A DNA stretch of 64,000 nucleotides from Blasia pusilla (lineage: Eukaryota > Marchantiophyta > Marchantiopsida > Blasiales), in NCBI GenBank assembly GCA_050084515.1, contig CM114275.1, positions 27,156,001-27,220,000 on the forward strand, read 5' to 3'. Every line of letters begins with the position of its first letter. The stretch's first letter is position 1. The translations under genes were made by a program, and so were the position numbers. This document shows, piece by piece, positions 58,529-64,000 of the stretch. Under the pieces are notes generated by a model. It did no database searches and was not told the origin of the DNA. It worked only from the letters and a program-made list of their open reading frames with translations.

Positions 58529-58911
58529 CGGATAGAGCTTAGGCTAGATGGGTTCTAGGGATAGTGACAATTGTAGACTCCTTGCATGTGTGGCATGTTC
58601 GCGGATGTAGGGAGGTTTCCCAAGTAGGGGTCACATGTATGACCTCAAAGACTATCATTAGCTTAGGTGAGCTAGGTTGGGAAGCTAAGGATGAGCCCGA
58701 CTGTTGAGTATGCGGGAGTTCAGGTGTGTTATCAGAGGATTAGCATTAGCATAGGTGAGGTAGTGAGGAGTGTGCGAGACTCTTTGTAAGTCTTAGTGCT
58801 TGAGTAGGTGAGGCACAATTATCATCACGGCGTTCTTCCAGGATTTGGAAGAATATGGTAGTTAGAGCAATGGGAGCAAGTTTACTCGGAATGGAATAAG
58901 GCTCGTTGGGG
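58529..58911 (+). mobile_element. DNMT-Gypsy copy N: leader resumed after the MULE
   Basis: The sequence from 58538 matches, on the opposite strand, the leader of copy L at about 1440-1760, up to the gag-proximal GGCGTTCTTCCAGG segment. It stops at about 58911, where a MULE arm begins. Gag and pol of copy N are missing. Confidence 0.7.
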
Positions 58912-60901
58912 CGTACAACTCTCCACCGAAGCCGAGAGCTCCGGTTCCAGACCCACCATTGGTTGTGACTCCATTGTCACTTCCAACGATTCCGAAAATC
59001 GGGAGGGCAAGGCCGAAAGTAATTTTGCAAGAGCTCTCGGACGATGACGAGTGAGTTCAAAGAACTCAACGATCCAGCTTGACTGCAGCGTTTGGAGTAG
59101 GGAGTTTTTTTATGATGAGGCAAAAGATTTCATAGAATAGATCAAATGTATAGTTCCGAGCTTTTTTCGGATGATATAAAGGAGAAGATTTTTTTGAACG
59201 ATGGTGGTGCTTGTAAAAGTTTGCTGAACATTTTTTATGGCTTTTCGAATGTGATCGTCTATGTACTCCGCGGACTTCAATTTTGCAACCCGTCGGATTT
59301 CTCCTACTTGCAACTTTTAACTTTTTGACCACAACACCTTTTTACCACTTCCAGGAAACCTGTCGGATTCCGACAGGTTGCCAGATGGGACTCTTTCCCT
59401 GTTGGTCCAACTTAAGAGGCAGTCTGGCGGGCTTCTTCCCTTGGCACCTTCCCCTCAACTCGTAAAAGCGGCGAGGCTTCTTTTCTTCTCTCAGACGTGT
59501 TGGATTCCTACTACCTGTGCGATTGCCATCATGGTATTACCAAGGACGGAGCACATATTGATACTGGATGGGTGTCACATTGCAGAGCGTACAAGGTATA
59601 CTACCGAGGAAGGCGGTGGGACTTAAATCAGGTTACATGGGACCGTTATGGCGTACCTAGGGGGGGGCCAAGGCTCTCGAATTCGCCAACATTTTTATCC
59701 CCGTCTAAAATCGGCCAAAGGAGCCACTTGTATCCTAGGACATTCCTTTTGTACTGTCACCGAGGAGAGTTAGGAGTAAATTTGTAGATGACGAGGCTGA
59801 AGAAATCATAGACTAGGTCAATTATATATTTCCGAGGTTCCTTCAGAGGTAATAAAGGACGAGATTTTTTCAACCCATAATGGTGTTTGTAAAAGTTGGC
59901 TGAAATATTTTGTTGGACTTGTGGATTGTGTTCTTTTAGCTACTCAGAATTACAATTTTGCAACCCGTATGATTCCGACGGGTTGCAACTTTTTTCTTTT
60001 TGCCCACTGCAACTTTTTAACCACTTCCAGGCAAGCAGCCGGATTCGAAAAGTTGATCGCTTGAGTGATCGGACTCTTTCCCGTGAGATCAACCGACGCA
60101 TTGTGGCGGGCTTCTTAACGTTTGGCTCGTTCCCTACATTCGTCAAACCGTTGTAGGCTTCTTTTCTTGTCTAAGATGTGCAGGATTCCTACTACCGCCG
60201 GATTGCCATTTCGGATTCCCAACCCTTTGTTAGATCGTCGTGGGTGCAGGGTGGAAGAAAATCACTTCTAAAAATCTTTCCTTTCTTATGGTGAGCTTTC
60301 TTACGGGTTGGGAGGGGTGCAGCTTCTCGGTTTCTCAGCCTTAGACTCGAATGAAGGGACATCAGTTCCTCTTTACTTCCAAACAGCTAACAATCTTTTG
60401 GTTCAATTATCCTCTCATGTGTTCACATTTCACAAAGTTGGTCTTGAGCAGACACCATTCATAACCAACGAAGAAAGTTGGTTATGGGGCAATTCGAGGG
60501 AGGCCATGATGCGGGCAACAATCCCTGCAAAAAGAGAGGTTGGCATCCGGGTGGTCCTCCAACAAAACTACCCATGGGCACTGCTTATTGTAGACCAAGA
60601 CAAGCAATGTTAAGAAACTTAGGCTCACATGGAGAGTGATGGAAAAATGTTTGTAGTGGTCTTATGATGTCTACTTTTTTTTCACCCCCAGAAAAAAGGA
60701 GGTTTTTTTAGGGCCAAATGTGGACCACTACCTACTCTCTTCTAAAAATTTTCCTGAATTTGAAAGCAAACAAAAATTTCAAATATGTCAAAAAGTTTTG
60801 AAGAGAGGAGGCGGATTTGGCCCTTTTTTTTGAAGAGAGACTCTCCTCTCTTCCTCTCTTCCTCTCCTCTCTTACTCTCTCCTGCCAGAATACCAGCCCC
60901 C
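58912..60901 (-). repeat. Inverted MULE terminal arm (remnant of a second MULE)
   Basis: It is the reverse complement of 46256-48240 over almost its whole length. It ends at 60901 in the GGGGGCTGGTATTCTG terminus (read on the minus strand) against the satellite array. It lies outside the 9-bp duplication of the 46256-58528 element, so it is a separate remnant, or the far arm of a larger rearranged element. It contains the minus-strand end ...PKVILQELSDDDE of the accessory gene, near 59000-59060. Confidence 0.75.
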
Positions 60902-62593
60902 GTCTTTTTAGACTTGTGTAATATGGCCTTGTATGGAAAACGGTAGTGTCCATTACTCATCTTAACTAGCAACATTCTCTTGAGATGAAACTTGGTACAT
61001 TTTGTCATAAGGATATATGTAACCTCCATAAAAATTCTCAATAAAAATGGAAGACTAACCAAATGCCCATAAATCATAAGGTCTTTTTAGACATGCATGC
61101 TATGACCTTGTAGGGGAAAAAGGTGAAGTATACTTTTCACTTTAGCCAAAAAGATGCTCTTGAGATGAAACTTGGTAAACTTTGTCATGGGGTTGTAAGT
61201 AATTTCCTAAAAAAAAAAATCCAAAAAAAATTCCATAGATCATAAGGTTGTTTAAATGCCTTGAAAAGAAAAAGATAATTTTTTAAAATTTTAGCCCAAA
61301 AAATGATCTTCAGATGAAACCTCATACATTTATTCATGGGGGTGTATGTTAACTCCCTACAAAGTTTCAATCAAAATGAAATTCCAATCAAAATCCCATG
61401 TATCATAAGGTCATTTTAGACTTGTGTGATATGGCCTTGTAAAAAAAAAGGTAGTGTCCATTTTTTTGTTTTAAGCACAAAGATGATCTTGAGATGAAAC
61501 TTAGTAAATTGTTCTTGGAGGTGTAGGTAACGTCCCAAAAAATTATCAATCAAAATGGATTCCGAACACTAAAGCCCATAAAGCTTAAGATCTTCTTAGA
61601 CCCATGTGATTTTGGCCTTGTAAGGAGAATTAGTAGGGCCCATTTTCCATGTTAACTAAAAAGATGATCTAGAGATAAAACTTGGTACACATGTTTTCTG
61701 TAAAGTATGTGAAGTCCCTATAGATTTGAAATCAAAATGGAAGTCCAACCAAAGGACCATAAATCATAAGGTCTTCTTAGACCTGCGTGATATGGTGTGG
61801 TAAAGAAAAAAGTGATATTCATTTTTCATTTTGACCATAATCATGATCTTGAGATAAAACTTTGTGCACTGGTTTATATCACCTCCGTAAAAACTTTCAA
61901 TTAACATACAAATCCAAAAAGAAGCCCATAAATCATAAGGTCTTCTTAGATCCTCTTAATAGAGCTTAGTAAAGCAAAAGGTGGTATCTATTTTTCATTT
62001 TAACTAGTGAGATGATATTGAGATTAGCCTTGATACAATTGGTCATGGGATTTAATATAACCTCCATACAAAGTTTCATAAGAATAGAAGTTCAACCTAA
62101 AGCCCATAAATCATAAGGTCTTTTTAAACCCGTACAATAAAACCTTGTAAAGAAAAAGTGGGGCTTAGTTTTGACTATAGCCAAAATAATGATTTTGAGA
62201 TAAAACTTGGTATACTTGTTCATACAATTATACATAACCTCACTATGAATTCTCAATAAAAATTGGAATTTGAAAGATGCTCTTGAGATGAAATTTGGTC
62301 CATTTTTTTATGGGGGTACGTTTATGTAACTTGCCTACAAAAGTTTAAATTAAAATGGAAGTCCAACCAAAATCCCATTAAGCATAAGATTTTTTTGATT
62401 CTCATGTGGCTTTGTAAAGAAAAAGGTGGTATCCACTTTCATTTTTTTCAACAAGATGATCGGAAGATGGAGCTTAGTGAAAATTTTCAAGGGGGTTAAA
62501 CTTTATGTAACCTCCCTAAGAATGTTCACTCAAAACTAAGTCCAAAAGTAATACCATATATATCATAAGATCTTTCTACACCTATGTGATATG
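60902..62593 (+). repeat. Satellite-like tandem array, about 175-bp unit, about 9-10 units
   Basis: Units start GTCTTTTTAGAC-GTGATATGGCCTTGTA and contain GAGATGAAACTTGGTA and CCCATAAATCATAAG. Starts are near 60902, 61081, 61247, 61410, 61590, 61771, 61940, 62119, 62386 and 62563, so units run 163-181 bp, with one interval of about 1.5 units. No ORF is maintained. It is bordered by MULE and retrotransposon ends and carries the right copy R insertion at 62594. Confidence 0.88.
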
Positions 62594-64000
62594 TGTCATA
62601 CACATACATATTGCTACACAATCCACATCACTGGTCACATCTACACAACACATTAGAATGAGCTTCCCCACACACGGGTGGATCCGCACAAAAATAAAAT
62701 CCATTCATATATATACATCAAGATCAAAGAACAAAATTAGAGTATAAAGAGCTCACATGATCAACTCCACTCTCGAATTTGTATCAGCATATCAAACCAC
62801 ATACCCTCCATTGTGAGGAAATCCGGACGCTAGCATCCTAGTTCCTACCAAAGTTGAACACTGAAAAAGTCGGTGTCCGTAGATATGTCCATGTTCGTGG
62901 ACTCATGTCTATCCCTAAGACAGACATGTCTCCACTAGCCCTTGTATCCATAGTCTGTATTCAAGCGTGGCATCCCATAATATAGACCTAGGTTGGTCAA
63001 GCCCGCACCTATTTTGTAGCCCACATGAAACCTGCTCGTGGCTCGGGCAATCTCATCGTGCTTGCCTTGTGTGCACATGTTATCAGGTGATCGTTGATTC
63101 GATCAATGAGTCCCCTAGCCACCCTAAACCCTAAACCAGCCCCCTAGTTGGCACTTGAGTCTTTCTAACTCTAGATAGCAGACATCACATCTATCTGACA
63201 TGATTCACTACTCTATACACATCTAGCACAATTGGTGTTGTTATCCCCACAATATCTCCCAACACATGCTCATCTGCAGATCCATCTCATCTATCTCCAC
63301 CTAGAGATATCGATGTATTTAGATGTGATCCTACAACACTACAACTAACCTCCTTGTTGATTCCTCCAAAGGGATCCAACACTTTTGCACCCTCCTCGAA
63401 GCTATTCCACAACTAGTGTGATATCCCAAGATATCAAGTCTCCACTCAAAGAGCACAACCGTCACCTAACTTTGTCTACTCTGAGATACAAGCACGGTTC
63501 CACCCTTGCCTCACAAGCTTGTCTGCATACCTATGCGAATCAACGCTCGTACCCAAAATGGTAAAGAGGTCTCCGCACCATGGGAAGAAACACCTACCCT
63601 AGCATGTCTCTTCGTGGGACTATCCACCACCAAGAAGTCCTCCACATATGCGTTTCCCTCCAAAAACTCTCTGTCAACTAACACCATATGTGAATGTTGC
63701 GAATGTGATCATTATATTGTCACATGGTCAACCACCATTACGTCCAGGAAACCACATAGGTAAATGGCTCATGTGTCCATTATCTGATCACCATCCTAGC
63801 GAATAAGAAACCGTCTCCTACCAGAAATCAAGGATGAAACCAAGGGGTTACAACATCATACTCCCTACCAACACATTATACGACTTTGTCAATGTTGTAA
63901 TCTCCCGAGCGTGCACCATCGCACTATCTAATTTATGATCTGGCGTGAGTCATGTATTGTATGGATGACATGCCCCCAATAGAGGTGTGTATATGAAAGG
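62594..64000 (-). mobile_element. DNMT-Gypsy copy R (3' part, internally deleted)
   Basis: On the minus strand: the protease end and pre-DNMT region (64000 to about 63400), DNMT motif I (near 63370), then a deletion joining directly to the pol-end/polypurine region (about 63250-63138), then B without a recognisable A, and A' (about 62700-62594) ending TATGACA against the satellite unit GTGATATG. The array is cut exactly at this end, which independently fixes A' as the true 3' terminus. Two telomere-type CCCTAAA words (63123-63136) lie at the deletion junction. Confidence 0.75.
63336..64000 (-). pseudogene. Protease-end and DNMT start of copy R
   Basis: Minus-strand sequence is collinear with copy P 9840-10560. 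It includes VLVGS (near 63880), the SPT-RH-GVSSH region, and VLDPFGGIN at motif I, where Leu is replaced by Pro. Where copy P has TAG at 9880, this copy keeps CAA (Gln). The methyltransferase stops soon after motif I because of the internal deletion. Short plus-strand ORFs here are antisense and not genes. Confidence 0.65.

Noticed and set aside
63506-63763. Plus-strand 85-codon ORF
   Set aside because: It is antisense to the pre-DNMT region of copy R.

Overview
The window looks like repeat-dominated nuclear DNA of a streptophyte, most likely a charophyte alga or another non-seed plant. Reasons: Ty3/Gypsy elements carrying a DNMT3-like cytosine methyltransferase (captures of this kind are, from memory, reported in charophytes), a spliced MULE transposase, and many CAG-to-TAG changes of the sort expected from plant-type CHG methylation. 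I see no convincing single-copy host gene, rRNA, tRNA or CRISPR array. The species assignment is inference.

The centrepiece is one family of Gypsy-type retrotransposons, present as five copies. L: 1-4377, minus strand, 5' part. P: 8536-15634, plus strand, 5'-truncated. M: 29831-39480, minus strand, full length with a 5-bp AGGAT target duplication. N: 45094-46255 plus 58529-58911, plus strand, 5' part split by a MULE. R: 62594-64000, minus strand, 3' part. The order of parts is leader, gag with two zinc knuckles, DSG-type protease, DNMT3-like methyltransferase, RT, RNase H, DDE integrase, PHD finger, polypurine tract. The element thus encodes both a DNA-methylation writer and a predicted histone-tail reader. 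Its ends are odd: 5' ends begin with a block B, while 3' ends read A-B-A', a split-direct-repeat layout known from PAT/Ngaro elements but not expected of an element with a DDE integrase. All copies are inactivated, mostly by stops at conserved glutamines. One UAG just before RT is shared by two copies and sits in the UAG-CAR-YYA readthrough context.

Other layers. Two solo LTRs of an unrelated family lie in opposite orientations (2174-3409 and 4876-6052), each with a perfect 5-bp target duplication; the first is nested in copy L. A non-LTR retrotransposon with a C2H2 finger, RT and a CCHC/restriction-like-endonuclease tail lies at 39942-43260, and a 5'-truncated relative with an 11-bp duplication lies at 20791-22129. 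A dead hAT transposase is at 23823-26071.

A 12.3-kb Mutator-like element (46256-58528, 9-bp duplication CGGATAGAG) is inserted in copy N. It carries a spliced SWIM-finger transposase and, on the opposite strand, an accessory gene with a ParB-like DGNHR motif and a methyltransferase-like segment. It is riddled with about 30 copies of a 25-27-bp palindrome. An inverted MULE arm follows (58912-60901), then a tandem satellite of about 175 bp (60902-62593; a second tract on the other strand at 44560-45093). The stretches 6058-8162, 15635-20779, 26072-29825 and 43261-44559 hold no recognisable gene.
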